Shown here: positions 1 through 8,767 of the stretch, in pieces | Position numbering within the stretch: the first letter of the stretch is position 1 | Layout of the letters: each line of letters opens with the position of its first letter | From: Pseudoalteromonas xiamenensis | Lineage (GTDB): Bacteria > Pseudomonadota > Gammaproteobacteria > Enterobacterales > Alteromonadaceae | Length of the DNA stretch: 64,000 nt | Direction: 5' to 3' | Assembly (NCBI RefSeq): GCF_030994125.1 | Contig: NZ_CP099917.1 | Span: 1,178,001-1,242,000 of the forward strand | Notes under the pieces: model-generated | Databases searched by the model: none | What the model was told of the DNA's origin: nothing | What the model saw: only the letters and a program-made list of their open reading frames with translations | Position numbers and translations under genes: made by a program

Positions 1-49
1 ATTTTAAACATTGGCTTTAACTAGGCTAATTTTTTTAACCTGTCGAAGA

Positions 50-502
50 CTAATCCTTGTTTATCAAAAGAATGCCAAAAATCAACAAGCTTGCGCCTAC
101 CAACTTTGTTGTAGAGAGCAGCTTTTGAGGCGAATCAAACAAACCAAAGTGACTGATCACCATCGCCATCACCAGTTGACCTGTTAACGCATAGCTCATT
201 AAATTGCCTACACCCATTTTGGGAATGAGCCAATACATGCTGCCAACACCAATTACACTCAAACAGCAAGATAGCCACAGATACCAAGGAATTGCACTTG
301 TTTGGAGCTGCTCAAATTGAGCACTGAGAGATTTAAACTGAGTGACTACTAGCACAAACCCAATGAGTAGAAAGCTCGTTAAAAATGCGTAGCTTGTAGC
401 AAGCCATGCATTATTGAAATGTTGTCCAAGCCGCGCATTCATTGCCGCTTGCAAAGCAATACAACTCCCCGCAAATAACGCGATAGGCCAAAGAAACGTC
501 AT
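50..502 (-). CDS. DMT-superfamily transporter, YdcZ (DUF606) type
   Basis: The 150-residue protein is almost entirely hydrophobic, with about five predicted membrane helices. It begins with a membrane segment (MTFLWPIALFAG) followed by the small-residue pattern AAMNARLGQ that I associate with the YdcZ/DUF606 family, a short half-size relative of the EamA transporters. The length fits that family. The start is the ATG at 502. The substrate cannot be read from the sequence. It lies alone, transcribed in the same direction as the Crp/Fnr regulator upstream, with 86 bp between them, so co-transcription is possible but unproven. Confidence 0.75.
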   Translation of the reverse strand: MTFLWPIALFAGSCIALQAAMNARLGQHFNNAWLATSYAFLTSFLLIGFVLVVTQFKSLSAQFEQLQTSAIPWYLWLSCCLSVIGVGSMYWLIPKMGVGNLMSYALTGQLVMAMVISHFGLFDSPQKLLSTTKLVGASLLIFGILLINKD

Positions 503-588
503 AACAGACTCCCAGTAGAATACGAGTAAGTGACGAGTCTAGCGCCTAAGCAACCGACAGTGCATTTACATATGTTGAAACAACGGAC

Positions 589-1173
589 TTATTTTAATTC
601 TTTACGGACACGACTAAGCTGAGTGGGTGTAATCCCCAAGTAACTCGCAATGTGGTATTGCGTTAACCGCGAAATTATTGGCTTATGGGTATTCAAAAAT
701 GCGAGATAACGCTGCTTGGCGTCAAACTGTAAATATTCAATCTCCTTTTGCTCTTTTTCCAACAACCAGTGTGTTTCGAGGTAATTGATCTGATAGATCA
801 TCAAGTCGGGTTTGGTAAGTAATGCGGATCGAAACAGCTTAAAATCAATTTCAACGAGTACACAGTCTTCGAGTGCCTCGATTGCAAGCAAAGTTGGCGC
901 AGCTTGCAAAAGCGCAGACATACAACCAGGAAATCGACCTTCAGCAAAGAAGTTTTTATTAAATTCATTTCCTCGCTCATCCACGACATAACTTCGCATC
1001 AACCCTTGGTGAATAAAAGCAAAACTCGTTGGTATCTCTCCGATCCGGTATAATAATTGACCTTTCTTTAGATGTTTCACCTTGCACGCATCCAAGTAAA
1101 GTCCAAGCGACTCTTTACTTAATGCACTGTAGCGATGAACAACTTGGGTTAGATGAGCGATTGCTTCGAGCAA
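589..1173 (-). CDS. Crp/Fnr-family transcriptional regulator
   Basis: The protein has 194 residues. An N-terminal cyclic-nucleotide-binding-like beta barrel (about residues 15-120, including GQLLYRIGEIPTSFAFIHQG) is followed by a helical linker and a C-terminal winged helix in which HIASYLGITPTQLSRVRKEL is a clear recognition helix-turn-helix. Short Crp-like proteins of this shape often lack the cAMP-binding arginine, and I do not see a canonical phosphate-binding cassette, so the ligand is unknown. The frame opens after a stop and its only reasonable initiator is a TTG at 1173; no strong ribosome-binding site is visible, so the start is uncertain. It may control the neighbouring YdcZ-type transporter. 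Confidence 0.8.
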   Translation of the reverse strand: MLEAIAHLTQVVHRYSALSKESLGLYLDACKVKHLKKGQLLYRIGEIPTSFAFIHQGLMRSYVVDERGNEFNKNFFAEGRFPGCMSALLQAAPTLLAIEALEDCVLVEIDFKLFRSALLTKPDLMIYQINYLETHWLLEKEQKEIEYLQFDAKQRYLAFLNTHKPIISRLTQYHIASYLGITPTQLSRVRKELK

Positions 1174-1506
1174 ATGAGGTTCGTCCAGTGTGTGTTTAAA
1201 AAACTATAACAGGCAGACTAGTGGCATTCAATTAACTGACCCCAGATAACGCCAAAAGCGCTCACAAATGAGCATGATAAAAACATAATTCAACTTAGCA
1301 TTGCCACCTAGGACCTGCGCGACAGTTTGCGTTAGTTCAAAGGCTCAATTTGATATGAATATCCGATACCGATCCTACCTATTTCGTTTCGACATTTAGC
1401 GTGTCCAAACCACTTTGGTTGAATATTCCAAATACCAACGCATTGAAATTCAGCGATCCCTGTGTGCCTTCATCAGCCAAAACAAACTTCGAATGAAAGT
1501 TTCTTA
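1174..1506. other. Intergenic stretch without a recognisable gene
   Basis: This 333-bp interval lies between two genes read on the minus strand. I find no open frame of useful length, no strong hairpin with a T-run and no repeat shared with the rest of the window. It presumably holds the promoter of the Crp/Fnr gene at its left end. Confidence 0.5.
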
Positions 1507-2904
1507 TTAGAGATTGCTGTTCTCTTTTGAAGCATTCCCTTCGGCAATCGACTGGTTACCACTTGTATAAAACGTTAGTGTACCAAGACGCTCTTGAAAA
1601 TATCGAGTTTGATTAAACTCGTGGATTTTCATCACTTGATTGAAATGAAACGTTGACTCTACACTGGCTACATTGTTCACAGCCCACTGTTCAAGTGCAT
1701 CGGACTTAGAAAATTGCTCTGGCATCTCGTCTTTATCCGCAAGTAACTTACTCCAAAGTTCTTTTTGTATTTGAGCTGGAGAGCCTTCCATTTCCTTCAA
1801 GGCATCATTTATCCAACCTACTCCAAATTCATTATACGCTTTGAGCACGTTCTTATAGAGGCTACGGCGGTCGGATTCAGACGCGATATCGTCTTGCTGA
1901 GCAACATAGTCACCTGACTCGGTTTGGTAATATTGTCGATGCGCTTGATAATTCATTTGTTCACCGAGGTACGCAAATAAATCCTGTTCCGCGTCTTTAT
2001 CAACGTCATTAAACATAGCCAACATGTCATCAATCTGATGTGTCTTGATAAGACTTGCCATATCAACCATTCCCCTCGTCTGTTCAAACGAGCTTTGAGA
2101 AAGATGTGTATTGAATTGTACGGTTTGCTCGTCAGACATTTTACCTGTGATTAAAAGCTCGGCGTAGCGCTTGGACAACTCCGTGTCTGCGTTCGCCGCT
2201 AAATAACCAGCCTTAAAATCCATGCCATCTTCACTTGCAGTGAACAATGTATTTTCTAATCCTCGTTCATCTAGCCCAACTGGCGGAGGATTCTTCTTAT
2301 ATGATTGGCCATTTTCAAGGAGCGACTTCATCGCGCCAATTGAAGAGCTTAAGGCGTCTGCAGAGAGATCATTGAGTGCGGGAATAAGCCGTTCCGCTAA
2401 TTTGCTACTTTTATTTTGCAAAAAATCATACTGCGACACTTCCACCATAAACTCCGCAAGCTGACCAAGCTCTTCATCGGTTAACTTAGTCGCCAACTCG
2501 AGTAATTCTTTTGTTGGTTTCACATGCTCAAACATTAGTTTTTGGTCACCACTGAGTCTTTCAAGCTGGTCCAAGAACGCATTAATGTCGTCGGTTTCAG
2601 TTAAATCACCATATTGGTAGGTTCGCTCTTTGTTCGGGTTACCCATTTCAATCGCACTCGATTGAATTCGATAATGCCGCATGCCAACAAAACGAGAATA
2701 CTGTTGCAATGATGCATTGCGACCTTTAAATGGATCTTCATAGGCAATAACAGGCGCATTTTCGAATTCTTTGTATTTATCTAATTCGCTAGTTTGTTGG
2801 AAATTGCGGGCAGCCTGAGACATCTCATCAAGCGTAGTTGACGAGGGTACGGTATCCGATTTTGGCAACAACACATTGGGAAGGGTTGGTGAGTTAATTT
2901 TCAT
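1507..2904 (-). CDS. Hypothetical protein, 465 residues, acidic and helical
   Basis: I do not recognise a family. The protein lacks a signal peptide and membrane segments. Its N-terminus is low-complexity and polar (MKINSPTLPNVLLPKSDTVP), and the rest is acidic, rich in D, E, Q and L, and probably alpha-helical, with many aromatic residues. The ATG at 2904 is preceded by AAAGGACTGAG, a good ribosome-binding site. The N-terminal style resembles the unrelated-looking small helical protein at 24453-24869, which also starts with a short polar segment. It stands alone with about 290 bp upstream before the divergent PadR gene. Cytoplasmic location is inferred only from the absence of export signals. 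Confidence 0.75.
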   Translation of the reverse strand: MKINSPTLPNVLLPKSDTVPSSTTLDEMSQAARNFQQTSELDKYKEFENAPVIAYEDPFKGRNASLQQYSRFVGMRHYRIQSSAIEMGNPNKERTYQYGDLTETDDINAFLDQLERLSGDQKLMFEHVKPTKELLELATKLTDEELGQLAEFMVEVSQYDFLQNKSSKLAERLIPALNDLSADALSSSIGAMKSLLENGQSYKKNPPPVGLDERGLENTLFTASEDGMDFKAGYLAANADTELSKRYAELLITGKMSDEQTVQFNTHLSQSSFEQTRGMVDMASLIKTHQIDDMLAMFNDVDKDAEQDLFAYLGEQMNYQAHRQYYQTESGDYVAQQDDIASESDRRSLYKNVLKAYNEFGVGWINDALKEMEGSPAQIQKELWSKLLADKDEMPEQFSKSDALEQWAVNNVASVESTFHFNQVMKIHEFNQTRYFQERLGTLTFYTSGNQSIAEGNASKENSNL

Positions 2905-3113
2905 CTCAGTCCTTTAGATGACAATAGCAATGTCTCATTATCGGCTACAAAGGTCAAAACTTGAGCATTATTTATTACCTATACTCATTTCAAGTATGAC
3001 GACTAAGCTATGAGTGTTGAACATTTCAATCGCCCCCTACGTCGCAGCTGACATATACATAGAGATAGACGCCGCGTTGCTTTACACAAGCCACATCTTT
3101 TTCAATAACATTT

Positions 3114-3190
3114 ACTCTACTTTGTAGTTTAAACCCTTGCACTCACTTAGAATGCAAATTACACTCAATATATACTCTACAATGTAGTAT
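3114..3190 (+). promoter_or_regulatory. Two putative PadR operators, CTAC-N3-GTAG
   Basis: Two near-identical palindromes, TACTCTACTTTGTAGT (3113-3128) and TACTCTACAATGTAGTAT (3173-3190), lie 60 bp apart directly upstream of the PadR gene. The second is only a few bases before the start codon. Paired palindromes in this place are typical of autoregulation by small winged-helix repressors; the assignment to this PadR protein is inference. Confidence 0.6.
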
Positions 3191-3195
3191 TTATT

Positions 3196-3540
3196 ATGAA
3201 TGAAAAAGAAAAGTACCTTGGCGAATTTGAACAGATGGTCTTGCTCGCCATTGTTCGACTAAAGCAAGATGCCTATGGTGCCACCATTCGGCAATTGTTA
3301 GCAGAAACCATTCAACGTGATGTCTCTATTGGCGCACTCTATACCACATTGGATAGGCTGGAGAAAAAAGGGCTTTTAACCAGTATGTTGGGTGAATCGA
3401 CCAGCGAACGAGGTGGTCGAGCAAAGAAATACTTTAATGTGACCGCTGATGGCGTTCAGGCATTAAAACGTTCAAAGGATGCGTTAACTAATTTATGGCA
3501 AGGACTCTCTTTCCAACTAAAGGGAGATTTTTTTGGCTAA
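3196..3540 (+). CDS. PadR-family transcriptional regulator
   Basis: This 114-residue protein is a PadR winged helix: FEQMVLLAIVRL (helix 1), YGATIRQLL, then the recognition region SIGALYTTLDRLEKKGLL and the wing ending in GGRAKKYFNVT, in the usual order. Its length matches the short PadR proteins encoded beside permease-prefix membrane proteins. It overlaps the next gene by 8 bp, so the two form one transcription unit. The paired CTAC-N3-GTAG palindromes upstream suggest autoregulation. The effector is unknown. Confidence 0.88.
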   Translation: MNEKEKYLGEFEQMVLLAIVRLKQDAYGATIRQLLAETIQRDVSIGALYTTLDRLEKKGLLTSMLGESTSERGGRAKKYFNVTADGVQALKRSKDALTNLWQGLSFQLKGDFFG

Positions 3541-4204
3541 TTATCAACAACCACCCAAACTCGCCGAACGCTTTTTACGCTGGTCACTACCGGAAGAACT
3601 TAAAGAGCCTTTGCTCGGAGACTTGGCCGAAGAGTTTCAGTTACTTCATTTTAGCAATCAATCTTGCGCAACTCAGTGGTACTTAAAGCAGGTACTTCGT
3701 ACGTCAAATCAATATATTTGGCAAACTAAAAAAGGAATACTTATGTTCGTATTAAGCTTACTCGTTTTTTCAGCAATGTCATACATGGCGTTGTGGTTCA
3801 GTGTTGATGGCAGCATCGGCGATACTTTTGCAGATTTGCCATCACTTATGTTGACGTTTCCGCCTGCAATTTTATTTGCGATTGGCGTCACATCGGTCAA
3901 AGACATGAAAAATGCTTTTGCACTTTTGTATAATGACGAGCTCGCATTGAGTGCGTTACAGATGCAAAATGCAAAGCAATTCTATCGCGTGTTGGGTAAT
4001 ACTGCCGTGTTGATGTCGGTATTCACCGCGTTTATTGGTGCCGTTGCCATAGCTGTAAATATCGAAAATGTAGAGCACGAATTTGGCCCTGCACTTGGCG
4101 TTTGTATGCTTGTTTTGATGTACAGCTTCGGACTAAAAACAGTATGTTACGCAGCAGAGCAAAAGGTTCAATACCGTTTGAACTCGCTAAACGCGGTAAC
4201 GTAG
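3533..4204 (+). CDS. Permease-prefix-domain membrane protein
   Basis: The 223-residue protein begins with a soluble segment (about residues 8-35: LAERFLRWSLPEEL, then LLGDLAEEF) that matches the permease prefix domain found before MacB/FtsX-type permeases and in stand-alone proteins coupled to PadR regulators. Four hydrophobic segments follow (about 66-86, 95-117, 155-178 and 188-205). No FtsX or ATPase domain follows, so this is the short form. It is translationally coupled to the PadR gene through an 8-bp overlap. The function of such pairs is not established; a regulatory or membrane-stress role is only a guess. Confidence 0.75.
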   Translation: MANYQQPPKLAERFLRWSLPEELKEPLLGDLAEEFQLLHFSNQSCATQWYLKQVLRTSNQYIWQTKKGILMFVLSLLVFSAMSYMALWFSVDGSIGDTFADLPSLMLTFPPAILFAIGVTSVKDMKNAFALLYNDELALSALQMQNAKQFYRVLGNTAVLMSVFTAFIGAVAIAVNIENVEHEFGPALGVCMLVLMYSFGLKTVCYAAEQKVQYRLNSLNAVT

Positions 4205-4273
4205 TCCTCTACCTTTAAACAACCAGCGCCAATTTTATGCTTTCGTGCAAAGCACCAAACCAATGAAATGGCG

Positions 4274-5170
4274 CTAACCTAAGGTTTTCTGCGAGCTTGG
4301 CGCCACCAAAAGTGCCAATAACCTTTTCCCCAACACGCAAACAACGAGTCCGGACATAATCATCAGTGCGCCAACAATTTCACTGGTTTCTAAACTTTCG
4401 TTCAGCATAATATTGGAGGTCAACATTCCGACCACCGGGATTAATAATGCAAACGGAGTGACTGATGCTGCTGAGTAATTTTTAAGTAATGCTCCCCAAA
4501 GTGCGAAAGCAAGTAGAGTCGAAATGTAGCTAACATAGGCTAATGCTCCCCATGTTTTCATAGAAGTCGAAAGTAAAACCTCGACTGGATTGGATGTTTC
4601 CATGAACAAAGAGAGCGCCAACAGTGGCAAAGGTGGTATCAAGCTCACCCAAATTATAAAGTGAAACAGATTGACTCCCTGCATTCTTTTCATCATTACA
4701 TTGGCAATCGCCCAGAAAAAAGCAGCAGATAAAATCAGCATCAAACCGAGTACGGTAATATTTCCCCCCGCATTAAACATATAAAAACTAAATCCAATCA
4801 CAGCGATACCAATACCTGCGATTTGTACTTTCGTAATATGTTCTCTAAGAAACAACACACTAAGCACGATGGTGAAAAACACTTGAGCTTGCAAAATGAG
4901 TGACGATAGACCCGCAGACGCATCCGATTTCATGGCAATAAACAATAAACCAAACTTGAAGACGCCTAAAAACATACCTACACCAATAACATTCCATTTC
5001 GATGTTTTAGGAAACGGTATAAATAACACCGCAGGAAGTGCTACCACCGCAAAACGTAAGGCAGAAAAAAGAATCGGCGGCAGTTCCTGAAGTCCCACTT
5101 TGATGAAGGAAAAATTCACGCCCCAGATCAATACCACCAACAATGCTAAAAAAATGTCTTTGGTGTTCAT
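4274..5170 (-). CDS. EamA/DMT-family metabolite exporter
   Basis: At 298 residues with ten hydrophobic segments in two repeats, this fits a full-length EamA transporter. The first repeat starts LALLVVLIWGVNFSFIKVGL, and the signature glutamate-containing loop (LFLREHITKVQ) precedes helix 5; the second repeat has the matching LNESLETSEIVGA. It resembles the amino-acid exporters of the EamA/YdeD branch, but the substrate cannot be inferred. ATG at 5170 is preceded by AGGGAAAGCGA. The gene is convergent with the PadR pair and separate from the sigma-factor unit upstream. Confidence 0.85.
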   Translation of the reverse strand: MNTKDIFLALLVVLIWGVNFSFIKVGLQELPPILFSALRFAVVALPAVLFIPFPKTSKWNVIGVGMFLGVFKFGLLFIAMKSDASAGLSSLILQAQVFFTIVLSVLFLREHITKVQIAGIGIAVIGFSFYMFNAGGNITVLGLMLILSAAFFWAIANVMMKRMQGVNLFHFIIWVSLIPPLPLLALSLFMETSNPVEVLLSTSMKTWGALAYVSYISTLLAFALWGALLKNYSAASVTPFALLIPVVGMLTSNIMLNESLETSEIVGALMIMSGLVVCVLGKRLLALLVAPSSQKTLG

Positions 5171-5255
5171 TCGCTTTCCCTATATTTGAGATAGATTTCC
5201 TGCCAAACGAAGTACTTAGCCTGTGTCCCTTTGCACGATGGCACTTCGAATCACT

Positions 5256-5900
5256 TTATACGCCTTTAAGCTCCCGCATGTCTGCGATTATTTCTTCTAG
5301 CTTTTTGAATTGTCGACCGTAAACCACATTGAGATCAAAGCGATAAATCGCCTCTGAATAACGAACAACGACAACAAACACCAAGAGTATCACTAACCAA
5401 AGGTAATACGGCACATCAAAGAGAACATAGTCCGTTGGAAGTTGGGTCAAACACAGAGCCAACACCTTGTGACCTGCTTGACTCATGATCGCTTGCGTCA
5501 CCATACCTAAATACAACAAAGGGTATGCAACACGATAATATGCCCCATATGCTGCAATCGAGCTCTTTAGCCAAAGATCAAAATTCTGTAGATAATCCAG
5601 ACTACTCTGCCCTTTCGATAAATCATACGATTTGCTCAACTCTCGCTTTGCGATATAAATAAGCGGCGAAACTAACAAACAAATGTACCCCCCTAATAAC
5701 GGCGCACCTATCATCGTCATCACAATGAACATCACACCACAGCCGATGATGATCGCTTTGATATTTAGCGCAAACATCGCTTGAAGCTTATCAACAATAT
5801 TTTGCGATTTTTGATTGTATAAATCATTTACTTTTGGCACGGAAAGTTCACCTTCATCGACAAACCCTTGTTTCCACATCGCTTCGATTGATTTGCTCAT
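5256..5900 (-). CDS. Membrane protein co-transcribed with ECF sigma factor
   Basis: I place the start at the ATG at 5900 (MSKSIEAMWKQGF), which has the ribosome-binding site GGGGTGAG and sits 4 bp after the stop of the sigma-factor gene; a longer frame reaches back into that gene but has no initiation signal. The 214-residue product has a cytoplasmic N-terminal stretch of about 40 residues, then four to five membrane helices (about 48-75, 110-140, 150-190). Position and topology suggest an anti-sigma or sigma-associated membrane protein. No zinc-binding HxxxCxxC anti-sigma motif is visible, so that role remains an inference from context. Confidence 0.7.
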   Translation of the reverse strand: MSKSIEAMWKQGFVDEGELSVPKVNDLYNQKSQNIVDKLQAMFALNIKAIIIGCGVMFIVMTMIGAPLLGGYICLLVSPLIYIAKRELSKSYDLSKGQSSLDYLQNFDLWLKSSIAAYGAYYRVAYPLLYLGMVTQAIMSQAGHKVLALCLTQLPTDYVLFDVPYYLWLVILLVFVVVVRYSEAIYRFDLNVVYGRQFKKLEEIIADMRELKGV

Positions 5901-5904
5901 ACAC

Positions 5905-6393
5905 TCACCCCATCTGATGAATAATTTTGTTAATACGCTCTTTAATTCGCGAAACTCGAACACCAATGCTATTACTGCTAGCGCCAATTATCTCCGCAAT
6001 TTCGGCATAGGATTTCTCTTCCAAATAAAGCAGTATCACTGCTCTATCAATTTCGGATAGATGCTTTATCGCGTTGTAAAGTTGATTAATTTCATCTGAG
6101 TCAAATGCTTTTACCTCATCGAATTCGAGTTCAGACAATGCATCTGATGCAAATCGCCTCTCTCCACGCTTATGCTGTTTTAAATGAGTCAGACACACAT
6201 TGAGTGCAACTTTATAAACCCACGTAGACCATTTCGCTTGTTTATTGAAGTTCGCTCGGCTTCGCCAGATCTGTAAACAGACTTCTTGGTAATAATCTTC
6301 AAAATCCGCATGATTATGAGTATAAGCTCTGCATATTTTGATGATGATCCCTGCATACGGCAAAATTGATTGCTGATAAAAGTCGCTTCCCAT
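5905..6393 (-). CDS. ECF-type RNA polymerase sigma factor
   Basis: The 162-residue protein has region 2 (DFEDYYQEVCLQIWRS and the following WSTWVYKVALN) and region 4 (LSEIDRAVILLYLEEKSYAE then IAEIIGASSNSIGVRVSRI), which is the order and length of an extracytoplasmic-function sigma factor. It initiates at ATG 6393 and is followed after 4 bp by a membrane-protein gene, the usual arrangement with a membrane anti-sigma partner. The signal sensed is unknown. Confidence 0.9.
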   Translation of the reverse strand: MGSDFYQQSILPYAGIIIKICRAYTHNHADFEDYYQEVCLQIWRSRANFNKQAKWSTWVYKVALNVCLTHLKQHKRGERRFASDALSELEFDEVKAFDSDEINQLYNAIKHLSEIDRAVILLYLEEKSYAEIAEIIGASSNSIGVRVSRIKERINKIIHQMG

Positions 6394-6491
6394 TCACCCC
6401 GTTCCATACATTGATTTGTTCTTATTAGTGACCTCTGTGCGCAACTTATTACAGGCTACTGGAAAATTTTTTGATAGGAAAAGAAAAAACA

Positions 6492-6521
6492 AAAATGAGG
6501 AATCCTGTTATTCCTCATTTT
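6492..6521 (-). terminator. Rho-independent terminator after the serine hydrolase gene
   Basis: A perfect 11-bp inverted repeat (AAAATGAGGAA / TTCCTCATTTT, 8-base loop) ends 14 bases after the stop codon and, read on the minus strand, is followed by a T-rich run. Confidence 0.8.
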
Positions 6522-6535
6522 CTTCTCACGTTGGC

Positions 6536-7693
6536 TTACTTCGTCAATTCATTGACCACCTTTTGGTATAACGCATCATGCGCATCATCACAGGCTTTGT
6601 AACCGTTGCAATTCACTAGCATCGCAACCGTCGTTTTGCTTTCGACAACGTAAAAGTTATAGGTCGCATAACCCAATTCAGAACCACCATGGTGTATAAC
6701 ATGCTTACCGTTAATCATCTCTTTAAAAAGTCCAGCACTGTATTGCAATCCGTTGATCCCTGTTGGGATAAAGTGATCATCGGCCATCAAGAATTGATGT
6801 GTTGGCTCACTCAAGAGCGCTCCCTCAACAATTATTTTAAGTAAATCAGCCATGTCTTTTGCGTTGCCGACTACAGGGGCATCCGCCACACCAATGTTTT
6901 GATAAAACGGCCGAGTGTTCAGCACGCCATCTTCATTTTTAAAGTAGCCGGAAGTAATGGAGCCTAGGTTTTGTTCTATGCCACCATAGCTCAAACTCGC
7001 CAGCCCTAATGGCTCGATGATCATCGAACGCATTGCGCCTGAATGATGTGCGCCAAGTACCTTATCTAAAATAAGACCACTCAAAATATAACCTGTATTT
7101 GAGTATCGCCAGCCTTGACTAGGCGAAAAATGCGCTGGTTTGTCCAATGCAAATTGCAGTGCGAATTCATCCGTTTTAATGCTGTCAGGATCCGCAATTA
7201 CCGCGTCATAAAATGCGCCACCCGAATCATTTAAATAATCGAATAGCCCAGCAGTGTGTTGCAGCATTTGTCTTGTTGTCATGATAGATGCATTAGGAAT
7301 GTGATCGGTGATGTCCGACGCAAGATACTCCGTTATCGGTTTGTCCAAATCGAGCCGCTGCTCCTGTGCAAGCATTCCGGCTAACAAAGCGGTTAGTTTT
7401 TTCCCTGCACTACCATTTGGAATACGAGCATCTATTTGCATTGGTGTATTTTCTTCCTGATCGGCTATCCCTGCGGCACTGTAAAAATGCAGTTGTGGTG
7501 AATCAATGTATAGGACGACTCCGGGTAATTCGCCGAGTACCACATTCTCAATTAATGCTTGATAATCGAAAGGCGTAGTCGGTTCAATTTGAGGATCAGG
7601 CGTTTTGTTACCATTCGAGCCGCATGCAGTGAGCGCCAGTGACAGAAAGCAGGTCGTTAGTGTCGGTAGCAAGAGTTTCAATTTTAGTTTCAT
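6536..7693 (-). CDS. Beta-lactamase-fold serine hydrolase lipoprotein
   Basis: The protein (385 residues from ATG 7693) carries a lipoprotein signal peptide with lipobox LTAC (Cys24). It then shows the three motifs of class C beta-lactamase / DD-peptidase serine hydrolases: SxxK as SAGK (Ser95-Lys98), YxN as YSN (Tyr197-Asn199) and the HHGG triad element (His335-Gly337) in place of KTG. An in-frame ATG four codons upstream lacks a spaced ribosome-binding site, whereas TTGGA precedes the chosen start by about seven bases. It is divergent from the mipA operon across a 234-bp region with paired TGTATCA repeats, so co-regulation with the envelope two-component system is plausible. Substrate unknown: peptidoglycan peptide, D-amino-acid peptide or ester. 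Confidence 0.85.
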   Translation of the reverse strand: MKLKLKLLLPTLTTCFLSLALTACGSNGNKTPDPQIEPTTPFDYQALIENVVLGELPGVVLYIDSPQLHFYSAAGIADQEENTPMQIDARIPNGSAGKKLTALLAGMLAQEQRLDLDKPITEYLASDITDHIPNASIMTTRQMLQHTAGLFDYLNDSGGAFYDAVIADPDSIKTDEFALQFALDKPAHFSPSQGWRYSNTGYILSGLILDKVLGAHHSGAMRSMIIEPLGLASLSYGGIEQNLGSITSGYFKNEDGVLNTRPFYQNIGVADAPVVGNAKDMADLLKIIVEGALLSEPTHQFLMADDHFIPTGINGLQYSAGLFKEMINGKHVIHHGGSELGYATYNFYVVESKTTVAMLVNCNGYKACDDAHDALYQKVVNELTK

Positions 7694-7770
7694 TTTGACA
7701 TCCAATGTAGTTTTGATGTCACTAACTTAACGCGGCACAAGACAGCAAGCTGTACCGACGTTTAACGATA

Positions 7771-7850
7771 TGTATCACTTTGTATCACGATTACCTTGTG
7801 ATTCTAACTCACTGCTTTTGATTGGTTTTAGGTGATACACATTGATACAC
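7771..7850. promoter_or_regulatory. Symmetric pairs of TGTATCA direct repeats (candidate response-regulator sites)
   Basis: TGTATCAC occurs at 7771-7778 and 7781-7788, and its inverse TGATACAC at 7833-7840 and 7843-7850. Each pair has a 10-bp period, as expected for an OmpR-family dimer, and the two pairs face each other about 55 bp apart between the divergent hydrolase and mipA genes. Binding by the regulator encoded at 9171 is inferred. Confidence 0.6.
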
Positions 7851-7927
7851 TCATAGACTGACTGTTACGGTTAAACTCCACCAACCGAAATAGGATAACG
7901 GCAAATTAACTATCATAAGAAATTGCA

Positions 7928-8761
7928 ATGAAAACGTTTATATTCACACTCTTCTTGTTTTTTAGCGCACTGAGCGCCGCGAACGAAACCCAAAATACGG
8001 CTCATTGGGTGGATGCGTTTACAAACAAACGAGATGCTGGCGGTTACTTATCTGTCGGCATTGCGGTTCAAAATCAACAAGGTCTATATCAATCTTCAGG
8101 AATTAAACTAAAAGGCAATGTACACGGGGCCTATTACTTTGAAAATGGCTTTTTACTCGAGTTTCCTGGGCTATCTGACAAGTTTGAAAGTCAATTTGCA
8201 TTAGGATACAACATCGCGAATCTTGGCAACTGGGAAGTTGATGCGCTGCTTTCAATGGCTCATGGAGCCATCGAGTATAAAGCAGAACAGGATGGATTCA
8301 GTAAAGAGGCAACGCCCTATTGGGGTATCCGCGCAATGGGGACTATTGCAGACTTAGATGCGATGTTTGTGGTGGGGACAAACAGCAATAAAATGGATTA
8401 CAGTGGTGGTCTTTACGCGGCTGCTTGGCTTGCAAAAAGCTGGAACATCAATAATTGGAACCTGTACTCGTCTATTGGCGCGCAGTACCGCAATGACACA
8501 ATGCTTGACTACTATTATGGCGTTCCAGAATCAGCGAACGTGACAGAGCCATTTCAAGCAACCGGTGGATTTAATTACCTTTATAAACTTGGAGTCAAAA
8601 AGCCACTTGATGAGCATTGGCTAATGGAGGGCTTTTTTAGTTACACCCATTATGCATCAAGTATCGTTGACAGTCCTTATTCGCAGAATATTCTCAAATA
8701 CAATGAGGGTCGAAGTGACAAAGGAAGCCTGTTTAACCTGTCTATCAACTACGTATTTTAG
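7928..8761 (+). CDS. MipA/OmpV-family outer-membrane protein
   Basis: The 277-residue product has a short signal peptide (to about residue 19, LSAANE) and alternating hydrophobic strands ending in the outer-membrane C-terminal pattern LFNLSINYVF. The overall sequence, including GGYLSVGIAVQNQQGLYQ near the N-terminus and the ending NEGRSDKGSLFNLS, fits MipA/OmpV proteins, which in E. coli bind a lytic transglycosylase and a penicillin-binding protein. It is followed after 6 bp by a DUF3019 gene and then a two-component pair, a recurrent arrangement in marine gammaproteobacteria. The upstream TGTATCA repeats suggest control by that pair. Confidence 0.88.
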   Translation: MKTFIFTLFLFFSALSAANETQNTAHWVDAFTNKRDAGGYLSVGIAVQNQQGLYQSSGIKLKGNVHGAYYFENGFLLEFPGLSDKFESQFALGYNIANLGNWEVDALLSMAHGAIEYKAEQDGFSKEATPYWGIRAMGTIADLDAMFVVGTNSNKMDYSGGLYAAAWLAKSWNINNWNLYSSIGAQYRNDTMLDYYYGVPESANVTEPFQATGGFNYLYKLGVKKPLDEHWLMEGFFSYTHYASSIVDSPYSQNILKYNEGRSDKGSLFNLSINYVF

Positions 8762-8767
8762 GGGTAA

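Noticed and set aside
5901..5987. N-terminal extension of the membrane protein into the sigma-factor gene
   Set aside because: The open frame upstream of 5900 has no binding site, whereas GGGGTGAG lies directly before ATG 5900 behind the sigma-factor stop.
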